From: Flavobacteriaceae bacterium
Lineage (GTDB): Bacteria > Bacteroidota > Bacteroidia > Flavobacteriales > Flavobacteriaceae
Length of the DNA stretch: 64,000 bases
Direction of reading: 5' to 3'
Assembly: GCA_026709415.1 (NCBI GenBank)
Contig: JAPOSZ010000030.1
Span: 235,539 to 299,538 of the forward strand
Under the pieces are notes generated by a model. It searched no databases. It saw nothing but the letters and a program-made list of their open reading frames with translations, and had not been told where the DNA came from. This document shows, piece after piece, positions 57,215-64,000 of this stretch. Each line of letters opens with the position of its first letter. Position 1 is the first letter of the stretch. A program made the translations under genes and the position numbers.

Positions 57215-59485
57215 ATGCTATATCCTGATATCATCTATTTGCCCATTGCTCTATCATTGGTTGGTTTACTTTATATGATATTTCGAGCTAGATGGGTCAG
57301 CAGTACCAATCCAGGAAATTCTAAAATGCAGTCGATTTCAAAAAACATACGAAAAGGGGCTCTTGCTTTTTTGAATGCGGAATACCGATTGCTATTGGTG
57401 TTTGTTATTCTAGCTTCCATTGGACTTTACTTCCTTTCAAAATCGGTTGATACCACTAGTTGGTTGATCATTCCTGCCTTTATCATTGGAGCCGTATTTT
57501 CTGGATTGGCCGGAAATATAGGCATGCGTATGGCCACCAAAGCCAATACACGTACAGCACAGGCTGCCAAATCCAGTCTTTCAAAAGCACTCAATATTTC
57601 TTTTGGTGGTGGTATAGTCATGGGACTAGGGGTCGCAGGATTAGCCGTATTGGGACTCTCCCTTTTTTTGCTTCTATTCATTGAAACATTATTCGTTCCT
57701 ACTGATTTTTATACGACCATGACCATCGTATTGGAATCGGTTGCTGGCTTTTCTCTTGGAGCCGAATCAATTGCATTATTTGCTCGTGTAGGTGGAGGAA
57801 TCTATACCAAAGCGGCCGATGTTGGTGCCGATTTGGTCGGAAAAGTTGAAGCAGGAATCCCTGAAGACGATCCTAGAAATCCAGCCACAATAGCTGATAA
57901 TGTGGGAGATAATGTGGGAGATGTCGCTGGAATGGGAGCCGATTTATTTGGCAGTTATGTTGCCACCGTATTGGCGGCCATGGTCTTAGGAAATTATATC
58001 ATCAAAGACATGTCAATAGCGATTGGCTCACAGTTTGGAGATGCCTTCAATGGCATGGGACCTATTATATTGCCACTGGTCATTGCGGGAACAGGAATCA
58101 TCACTTCGATTATAGGGACTCTTTTGGTGCGTGTTTCTTCCAAAGCACAATCTGAAGCGAAAGTTCAAAGGGCACTCAATATAGGAAACAATACCGCCAT
58201 TGTTTTAACGGCTATTGCAGGATACTTTTTGATACAATGGATGCTTCCCGAAACACTGCCTGGTATTACATTTTTTGATTCGGAATCAAAATCGGTGGCT
58301 CGTATCAATGTGTTTTGGGCTACCATTGTTGGACTCACCGTTGGCTACGCTATTTCATTATTTACAGAATATTATACGTCATTGGGTAAAAAACCAGTCA
58401 ATGACATTGCTAAAAATTCTTCAACTGGTGCCGCAACTAATATTATAGCCGGTTTGTCTACGGGTATGATGTCAACCTTTAGTTCGATCATCTTGTTTGC
58501 TGGCGCGATTTGGATTTCTTATGAATTAGCTGGATTTTATGGTGTGGCCATATCGGCTTCAGCCATGATGGCCACCACCGCCATGCAATTGGCCATTGAC
58601 GCCTTTGGACCGATTGCTGATAATGCGGGAGGGATTGCTGAAATGTCCGAATTACCTAAAGAAGTGCGAGAAAAAACCGATATTTTGGATTCGGTTGGCA
58701 ATTCAACGGCTGCTATTGGTAAAGGGTTTGCCATTGCTTCTGCTGCATTGACAGCATTGGCTTTGTTTGCTGCTTACGTCACCTTTACAGGCATTGATGG
58801 GATTAATATTTTTAAAGCCAAAGTACTAGCGACTCTTTTTGTGGGAGCGATGATTCCCGTGGTCTTTTCAGCACTAGCCATGAAAGCGGTTGGTCGAGCG
58901 GCTATGCAAATGGTCGAAGAAGTCAGAAGACAGTTTCGTGAAATCCCAGGGATTTTGGAAGGAAAAGGAGACCCCCAGTACGGGAAATGTGTTGAAATTT
59001 CAACCAAAGCGGCCCTCAATGAAATGATTCTACCTGGATTGATTACTATTGTGACTCCAGCCATTATTGGATTCACCATGGGTGCTGAGGCTTTGGGAAG
59101 TTATATGGCTGGTGTTACTGTTTCGGGTGTCTTATGGGCTATTTTTCAAAACAATGCCGGTGGTGCGTGGGATAATGCCAAAAAATCATTTGAAGCAGGC
59201 ATCCAAATCAATGGCAAAACGTATTACAAAGGATCCGATGCCCATAAAGCAGCTGTTATTGGGGATACAGTAGGTGATCCATTTAAAGACACTTCTGGTC
59301 CTTCGATGAATATATTGATCAAATTGACATGTTTGATTGGATTGGTATTAGCTCCCATTTTAGCCAAACCCGATCTCGATACTTATGTTAAAGAATCACC
59401 GATGAAACCAGAAATGAACCAAAAAATTGTCGAAAATGATTTGATGGTTGATGCCAAGGAACCATTCATTTCAAACAAGCCTTAA
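57215..59485 (+). CDS. hppA: Membrane-bound ion-pumping pyrophosphatase
   Basis: 756 residues with about 16 hydrophobic helices. The catalytic segment DVGADLVGKVEAGIPEDDPR, then NPATIADNVGDNVGDVAGMG, and a second Asp-rich motif DTVGDPFKDTSGPSMNILIK bind Mg-pyrophosphate. It hydrolyses PPi to pump H+ or Na+ out of the cytoplasm. In the signature SVGNSTAAIGKGFAIASAAL an Ala occupies the site where K+-independent enzymes have Lys, so K+ dependence is predicted. The gene is intact. Confidence 0.95.
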   Translation: MLYPDIIYLPIALSLVGLLYMIFRARWVSSTNPGNSKMQSISKNIRKGALAFLNAEYRLLLVFVILASIGLYFLSKSVDTTSWLIIPAFIIGAVFSGLAGNIGMRMATKANTRTAQAAKSSLSKALNISFGGGIVMGLGVAGLAVLGLSLFLLLFIETLFVPTDFYTTMTIVLESVAGFSLGAESIALFARVGGGIYTKAADVGADLVGKVEAGIPEDDPRNPATIADNVGDNVGDVAGMGADLFGSYVATVLAAMVLGNYIIKDMSIAIGSQFGDAFNGMGPIILPLVIAGTGIITSIIGTLLVRVSSKAQSEAKVQRALNIGNNTAIVLTAIAGYFLIQWMLPETLPGITFFDSESKSVARINVFWATIVGLTVGYAISLFTEYYTSLGKKPVNDIAKNSSTGAATNIIAGLSTGMMSTFSSIILFAGAIWISYELAGFYGVAISASAMMATTAMQLAIDAFGPIADNAGGIAEMSELPKEVREKTDILDSVGNSTAAIGKGFAIASAALTALALFAAYVTFTGIDGINIFKAKVLATLFVGAMIPVVFSALAMKAVGRAAMQMVEEVRRQFREIPGILEGKGDPQYGKCVEISTKAALNEMILPGLITIVTPAIIGFTMGAEALGSYMAGVTVSGVLWAIFQNNAGGAWDNAKKSFEAGIQINGKTYYKGSDAHKAAVIGDTVGDPFKDTSGPSMNILIKLTCLIGLVLAPILAKPDLDTYVKESPMKPEMNQKIVENDLMVDAKEPFISNKP

Positions 59486-59703
59486 AATAGGGATTCTACA
59501 TCAAAAGGGGTGTCATTGACTTTTTCATGGTTGATTGAGATATTTTCTGTTGTTGACTTCTCTATAACAGAAATGTATGTGCCAAGAATTAATTTGCAAA
59601 CTGAGAGTTTTGGAGTCGATACATCAGCTGTTTGATTTGGATCTTGATTGAGGTTCATCATATTAGGCTTGGGGCATTTGATACTTTCCACAGAGATTGT
59701 CAT
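59482..59703 (-). CDS. Possible small protein
   Basis: 73 residues beginning MTISVESIKCPKPNMMNLNQ. Not recognised. It overlaps the hppA stop by 4 bases in convergent orientation and lies divergent to the channel gene that begins 16 bases from its start. No homologous copy in the window. Confidence 0.35.
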   Translation of the reverse strand: MTISVESIKCPKPNMMNLNQDPNQTADVSTPKLSVCKLILGTYISVIEKSTTENISINHEKVNDTPFDVESLF

Positions 59704-59718
59704 AGAGCCGAATAAAAA

Positions 59719-60480
59719 ATGAAAGCCAGGATCTTTTTTATTAAAAGAATTTTTGACTCTTTCTGTTTCCGATATATTTCGATACACAAACTCGAAGTGT
59801 TTTCTACTCTTTTGATTTTAGCATCCACCATTCAAGTGATATTAGAAATGTATGATTTAGAATATCCATTTTGGTCTCATTTTATTGAAAGCGCGCTGAT
59901 TAGTCTTTTTACCTATGAAATGTTGATTCGCTGGTTTAAATGGTCTTTAAGTCGAAAAGCCATTGTATTAAGTCATGTGGCCAAACAAATCTACTATCAA
60001 AACACATCGGTTGAAAAACGGTGGCTGTTATTTGATACTTCGATTGTGGTTGCTTCCATTGTTACTTCAATCGTCATTCGATGGGATTATGTCGCTTTTA
60101 TCCTTATCGCTCGATTGGTTCGTATTTTTCGATTGTTGCGTTTGTTTAGCATCCACCGAGAACTTAAAATTATTCCCCATCGCATTTTTTTAGCACTCAA
60201 GACCATCAGTGTCTTTTTGATTTTGATGCTATTGATGTTGTTTTTATATGCTTCGCTAGGCGTTTTCATATTTGAAAAAACCAATTTTGGGGTGATGGAT
60301 TTCAGTTCGCTTCATGCTGGGATGTTTTCTTTATTCAATGTCTTGTTTGATGGGTTTATCGAAGGATATCAAGAAATAAAAAACCAAGTTTTAGTTTCTC
60401 CAATAATTGCGAAAGGTTATATGTTGTCTTATGCTTTGTTGATGTTGGTCATATTTATTAATGTCCTAATTGCCTCATGA
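59719..60480 (+). CDS. Voltage-sensor ion transport protein
   Basis: 253 residues. Six hydrophobic helices with the S4-like sensor IARLVRIFRLLRLFSIHREL (Arg every third residue), and a pore segment between S5 and S6 (FSSLHAGMFSLFNVLFDGFI). This is the Ion_trans (PF00520) layout of bacterial sodium or potassium channels. No TVGYG filter is present, so it is not a classical K+ channel. It ends right after S6 (FINVLIAS), and the expected cytoplasmic tail lies in the next, overlapping frame. Confidence 0.8.
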   Translation: MKARIFFIKRIFDSFCFRYISIHKLEVFSTLLILASTIQVILEMYDLEYPFWSHFIESALISLFTYEMLIRWFKWSLSRKAIVLSHVAKQIYYQNTSVEKRWLLFDTSIVVASIVTSIVIRWDYVAFILIARLVRIFRLLRLFSIHRELKIIPHRIFLALKTISVFLILMLLMLFLYASLGVFIFEKTNFGVMDFSSLHAGMFSLFNVLFDGFIEGYQEIKNQVLVSPIIAKGYMLSYALLMLVIFINVLIAS

Positions 60481-60599
60481 CGAATCAAGTATGGGAGCGA
60501 GTCATTACAGATAAAAATCTATCTTTAAAAGAAGAAATAAGAGATGGCGACCAACAGATTCAAACCAAGTTGGATTATCTCATATCTCAAAATCGTTAA
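60477..60599 (+). CDS. Detached C-terminal coiled coil of the ion channel
   Basis: 40 residues beginning MTNQVWERVITDKNLSLKEE. It starts in an ATGA overlap with the channel stop. In full-length channels S6 runs straight into this kind of tail (LIAxMxxxxWERV...SLKEEI). A one-base change would join them. It is either a separate coupled subunit or a frameshifted domain. Confidence 0.5.
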   Translation: MTNQVWERVITDKNLSLKEEIRDGDQQIQTKLDYLISQNR

Positions 60600-61116
60600 G
60601 AATGATTCTCAAAAGGGTTAAAGTCAATGGGGAGTTCATAACACAACTTTTACAGATGGATTATCGTTTCAATCAAGCATTTAGATATTTCGGTCTATTT
60701 TTTTGCTAGACATTGATATTGATTTTGATGAAAACAGTTGTTTTGGGACTATCTCATTTTTAGTTTGGGAATTAGATAACAAAGTGGCAAAAGATCGCTA
60801 AAAACAGCTAAATTAAAGAAATCATATGCCGCTAAATTTTCCTAAATTATTGATTATTAAAATATTATCGGTATGTATTTGATGAAATCACTGAGGTTAT
60901 TCAGCCTGAGAGAAAAAGCTAAAAAATGATTGATGGAGACACTTTGGAACAACCAAGTCAAAGGCCCCAAAGGTCAGTCATGCAACATCACGCCAGACAC
61001 GAAACGTAGAAAAAATGGAATGATAAATCAATGGCTAATCCCTAAATGATGTGGATTCTGCTTTTCCAATAAGATTGAATCTCTTTTAAAAGATCCTTAC
61101 TCTATCTATATTTTTT
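60600..61116. other. Intergenic, no gene seen
   Basis: About 520 AT-rich bases between the channel tail and the truncated Fic gene (convergent). No frame or RNA gene recognised. Confidence 0.35.
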
Positions 61117-61794
61117 TCATTGATTTTTATATTCATGCGATGCTTTCTTTTTTAATTCCTCATTAATGGTGAGGGCATATTGACATTCATATTGATTCAA
61201 TAAATTCAAAAGATTTGGATGGAATGGTGTTTGTTCTAAAATATGAGATAAGGATTGATTCAAATAAATAGATCCAAATACGGTATTTTCTTTTTTTAGC
61301 AACCCGATTTGATGGAGTTTGTTTAAATAGGAATTGACGGTTCTAATATTCTTAATATCTCCTTTCAAAAAATGGCTCGGTCTAGAATAAGGTTGGGTAT
61401 AAAGTATATTCGTAAAACGATCGGTGTTTATATTCTTTTTAAGCACTTGTTGGATTAAGATTTTGGTATCATCCATCATTCGATTGATTTGACTGACTTG
61501 TTGAAAATTGTATCTAGCCGTTTCTTCCACTGCTTTTAACATCAATAATATCCAATCATTCCAATGGTGATGATCTCTTACCCCTTGCAGTCCTTTATAA
61601 TAGCGATCTCGATTCTTTAAAAGATACCGACTTAAATAAAGTGATGGATGATCTATGACCTTCTTTTCTAATAAGTAAAGGATATTCAAAATACGACCCG
61701 AACGACCGTTACCATCATAAAAAGGATGTATCGACTCATATTGATAATGGAGTATTCCCATTTTAATTAAGGGGATTATATACTTAAGTGCCAA
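61117..61794 (-). pseudogene. Fic family protein, N-terminally truncated at a dispersed repeat
   Basis: 225 residues from a TTG inside the repeat at 61771-61796; the first in-frame ATG codes MGILHYQYESIHPF. The active site HPFYDGNGRSGRIL is intact and the C-terminal helices and winged-helix part (IRTVNSYLNKLHQIGLL) are present. Fic proteins of this type have about 140 more residues at the N-terminus, including the inhibitory (S/T)xxxE(G/N) helix; here all of that is replaced by repeat sequence. If expressed it would be an uninhibited Fic core. Confidence 0.72.
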
Positions 61795-61796
61795 AA
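61771..61796 (+). repeat. Short dispersed repeat, copy c
   Basis: Identical to copy a at 51689-51714 (GGGGATTATATACTTAAGTG then CCAAAA). It marks the exact point where homology of the Fic gene to its family stops. Confidence 0.75.
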
Positions 61797-61844
61797 TCTA
61801 TTTGATTTTTTGGATTCATCGTAATACACCAAATTGGTTAAATG

Positions 61845-61991
61845 TTACCGCTTAAACCCTGGTAAAGGACGCAACACCCGACGCACTAATTCTTCAGGCG
61901 TAGTATCAATGCGGACATCTTCTTCCAATTCGGCTTTCTTGGGTTGGTAGTCGTAAGGTTTAATTTTTGGGTTTTTAGGTTTTGGTTTCAT
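61845..61991 (-). CDS. Small hypothetical protein
   Basis: 48 residues beginning MKPKPKNPKIKPYDYQPKKA, with a core YQPKKAELEEDVRIDTTPEE and a tail ELVRRVLRP. Short proteins with a YxPxKxELEEDxxxxTTPEEL pattern are familiar from many genomes, often near toxin-antitoxin genes, but I know no function. ATG 61991 has a purine-rich upstream. Confidence 0.6.
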   Translation of the reverse strand: MKPKPKNPKIKPYDYQPKKAELEEDVRIDTTPEELVRRVLRPLPGFKR

Positions 61992-62037
61992 TTTAAAAAG
62001 TAAAAAAATAATTTATCAATAGAATTGCATATTTAGT

Positions 62038-62928
62038 TCATTTAGGTTGAATTGATGCTTGAGCTATAAAAAAAGGGCCATTTAGGGGGTGATGAAGTAT
62101 TGAAACTTTTGTATCTAATTTTAAATCTTTATCAATATCGTTATATGCCTTATTAAGGTTACGGTAACCAATACAATTTTTTATTTCTACAGAAACTGAG
62201 TGCCAATCATAAAAATTTTTTTGCTTTGAATCAATAGATTCATGATGTAAAAATGTTAATGTGTTATCTCCTATCATAGAATAGATTTTACTGTTAAGCA
62301 AATTAGCATTAGGGTCTACTTCTGTCATTACTCTAAAGCGAATCTTTACTGATGAATTTTCAATTTGTCTTGTTTTAGCAAATTTTGATTGTTTTACTTT
62401 AAAAACACTGGAAATTTTATTTAATGCTGATGGATCTATCATGGAATCAATAGCTACCTGATTGAAGGATTTTGTTAATAAATCATCAACAGATATTGTT
62501 TCAAAAAAAGAACCCCCTACTAATATTGTTTTCGATAATGGATATGATGGCGTTTGTTTAATACCTCTTATCAAATAATATACATCTCTGTATTCTAATT
62601 CTTTTTTATTCTGAGAAGAATGAATTAACCTATCTTGTATGTTCTTTGGCAATTCCTCAAATCTTTTTTTAGCCGTTGGTATAGTCGAATTAAAAGATGC
62701 TATTTGAAATGATTTTGAGCTTTTCATTTCAATTAATTCACCTCCACTCAATTCTGAATCTTCATTAATTTTTAAAACCATGTCAGGAAATCCTGATTTT
62801 GATTTAGCAGCGATAATTTCTTCTGGATAAGGAAAATCTTCTAAGTTATTATCTTGTATAAGATACCCTCTTTTGCACATCAAATGTGCAAAAAAATGAT
62901 AGATTGAAGATATTTTTTGAACACTCAC
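62038..62928 (-). CDS. Probable type II restriction endonuclease
   Basis: 296 residues. Early on SGFPDMVLKINEDSELSGGE followed by LIEMKSSKSF carries a D...E-x-K arrangement (PDMV...ELIEMKS), the metal site of PD-(D/E)xK nucleases. It overlaps the upstream methyltransferase by 4 bases (ATGA), the classical restriction-modification pairing. The recognition sequence cannot be deduced. No lesions seen. Confidence 0.72.
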   Translation of the reverse strand: MSVQKISSIYHFFAHLMCKRGYLIQDNNLEDFPYPEEIIAAKSKSGFPDMVLKINEDSELSGGELIEMKSSKSFQIASFNSTIPTAKKRFEELPKNIQDRLIHSSQNKKELEYRDVYYLIRGIKQTPSYPLSKTILVGGSFFETISVDDLLTKSFNQVAIDSMIDPSALNKISSVFKVKQSKFAKTRQIENSSVKIRFRVMTEVDPNANLLNSKIYSMIGDNTLTFLHHESIDSKQKNFYDWHSVSVEIKNCIGYRNLNKAYNDIDKDLKLDTKVSILHHPLNGPFFIAQASIQPK

Positions 62929-63782
62929 GCTACTATGGTGTTAAATTCCATATTTTCATTTTTAAATTCAGGCCAAATCTGATTTAACTTTGGAGTGAAA
63001 CGATACAAATATCGGTATTTATCTATTAAATCAGATGAACCGATGTTAGTTAATCTTTTTTTTATACATCTTATGTTAACTGAATCTTTTTCTATCCCAA
63101 TAGATTTTCTATTAGTTTGTAAAGCCACTGATAAAGTGGTTCCCGTTCCACAAAATGGATCGCATATATAATCACCTGGATTTGTTGAAGATAATATCAT
63201 CCTTAACAATAAAGCTATTGGAGATTGTTGATTATGGACTCTTTCTCCATTATCAAATCGAATAACCTCATCTCCAGCATAATACCCTGAAGTCAATTCA
63301 CGAATATCATCCCAAACATCTGGTATATAAATACCATTATCACGAGGTTTATATCCATTAATTAAAGGCGGATCTATTCTTAACTTATTAAATACTCTGG
63401 GACGTAAACCTTTAGTAGCAAAAACAATTATTTGGTAGGATTTACTAAATCGGATATTAGATGGAATTGCTGAAGTTTTTTTTTTCCAAATTATTAAATT
63501 TTGAAAAACCCATCCTGTCTTACGTAACACGTTCATTACATAATCAACATTTTTTTCTCTTTGCATAAAATAAATAGCGGCACCATTTGTAGATAGTCTA
63601 AACAAATGACTGCATATATCTTCCATCCACTTCCAATAATCACTTTCTAACATAGAATCGTTATGTAGTCTATATTTTTTCCCTTGATTAAAAGGTGGAT
63701 CAAGAAAGGTGAAGTCAATTTCCGGCTCACTTTTCATTTTTAAAAATTGATAACAATCCTTCTCTATAATTTTATACTCCAT
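62925..63782 (-). CDS. DNA methyltransferase, type II, beta class
   Basis: 285 residues. The catalytic motif DPPFNQGKKYRL (about residue 31) precedes the SAM-binding motif DPFCGTGTTLSVALQTNRKS (about 208), the order that defines beta-class N4-cytosine or N6-adenine enzymes. IIWKKKTSAIPSNIRFSKSY and ESx-like segments fit. It protects host sites from the coupled nuclease downstream. Start ATG 63782. Confidence 0.88.
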   Translation of the reverse strand: MEYKIIEKDCYQFLKMKSEPEIDFTFLDPPFNQGKKYRLHNDSMLESDYWKWMEDICSHLFRLSTNGAAIYFMQREKNVDYVMNVLRKTGWVFQNLIIWKKKTSAIPSNIRFSKSYQIIVFATKGLRPRVFNKLRIDPPLINGYKPRDNGIYIPDVWDDIRELTSGYYAGDEVIRFDNGERVHNQQSPIALLLRMILSSTNPGDYICDPFCGTGTTLSVALQTNRKSIGIEKDSVNIRCIKKRLTNIGSSDLIDKYRYLYRFTPKLNQIWPEFKNENMEFNTIVA

Positions 63783-63822
63783 AATAAAACAATATAGTTA
63801 ATTTATTTTTATTTAAGGATGA

Positions 63823-64000
63823 GAGCCATTCGACAATCCATTACATTGCTTCAATGTAGTATAAGATAAGGATTTATCTTTCAAACCTTCTACCATCCAT
63901 CCCATCTGATCCAATGTACCCATTTCTCGAATGTTTTGCTTTCCAGCAAATTCCATAATGTATTTATCTAAGTGCTTGGGACTGATTTTATGAAATGTCC
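63823..64000 (-). mobile_element. IS1595 (ISXO2-like) transposase, C-terminal end
   Basis: The frame enters from the right edge and ends at TAA 63825-63823. FHKISPKHLDKYIMEFAGKQ then GTLDQMGWMVEGLKDKSLSY matches the C-terminus of ISXO2-like transposases (YHHISPKHLQRYVxEF...DTLDQM). Only 59 codons are visible; whether the element is complete beyond the edge is unknown. Confidence 0.65.

Overview
The window is a stretch of a low-GC genome from the phylum Bacteroidota. Four things support this. The end of gldM is followed by gldN, which are gliding and type IX secretion genes confined to that phylum. Most genes lack a clear Shine-Dalgarno sequence. Two tandem lipoproteins carry FG-GAP/VCBS repeats and an ASPIC/UnbV domain. 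A NagB protein carries a C-terminal PIG-L domain. I cannot place it below phylum from the sequence alone; a Saprospiria- or Chitinophagia-like lineage is a guess.

Layout. 0-5.6 kb: gldM end, gldN, an FAD oxidoreductase, the NagB/PIG-L fusion, and a Fic protein with a small partner. 5.6-7.3 kb: decayed nucleotidyltransferase/HepT toxin-antitoxin remnants and two paralogous peptides of about 54 residues. 7.5-14.9 kb: a serine hydrolase, then a cytochrome-c/DUF1549-DUF1553 protein, a Tat-type DUF1501 protein interrupted by an in-frame TGA, and a DUF2231/cytochrome-c/LRR protein. 14.9-17.5 kb: two paralogous AAA ATPases. 17.8-24.3 kb: two tandem FG-GAP/ASPIC lipoproteins. 24.4-35.7 kb: a defence island with two convergent operons. 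One encodes a PLD-helicase, a small protein, an SMC-like ATPase and a 166-residue protein. The other encodes a DUF262/DUF1524 protein followed by dndC, dndD and dndE, the DNA phosphorothioation genes. 36-39.5 kb: IS debris, including a GC-rich IS inserted inside an older ISL3-like element with a 6-bp target duplication. 39.6-44.7 kb: an SMC-like ATPase, a broken DNA methyltransferase, a fragment of the AAA ATPase family and a full copy of that family. 44.7-46.2 kb: a coupled four-gene cluster of unknown function. 46.4-51.3 kb: fabD, folA, a PLP enzyme, thyA and a bifunctional nuclease. 51.7-55.9 kb: decayed AbiEii/DUF6922 and MntA/HepT pairs and a nonsense-interrupted Fic gene, with short repeats at their edges. 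56-60.6 kb: pdhB, the membrane pyrophosphatase hppA and a voltage-sensor ion channel. 61-64 kb: a truncated Fic gene, a type II restriction-modification pair and the end of an IS1595-like transposase.

How the parts fit. Conserved housekeeping genes alternate with islands of defence and toxin-antitoxin genes, many of them in decay (frameshifts, stops, truncations at repeats). The most interesting intact system is the 11-kb phosphorothioation island. The position where dndB usually sits holds a DUF262/DUF1524 protein of the SspE/GmrSD type. The opposite operon looks like a cognate restriction arm built on a PLD-helicase and a second DndD-like ATPase, instead of DndFGH. No dndA or dndB is visible, so the cysteine desulfurase would have to come from elsewhere in the genome.
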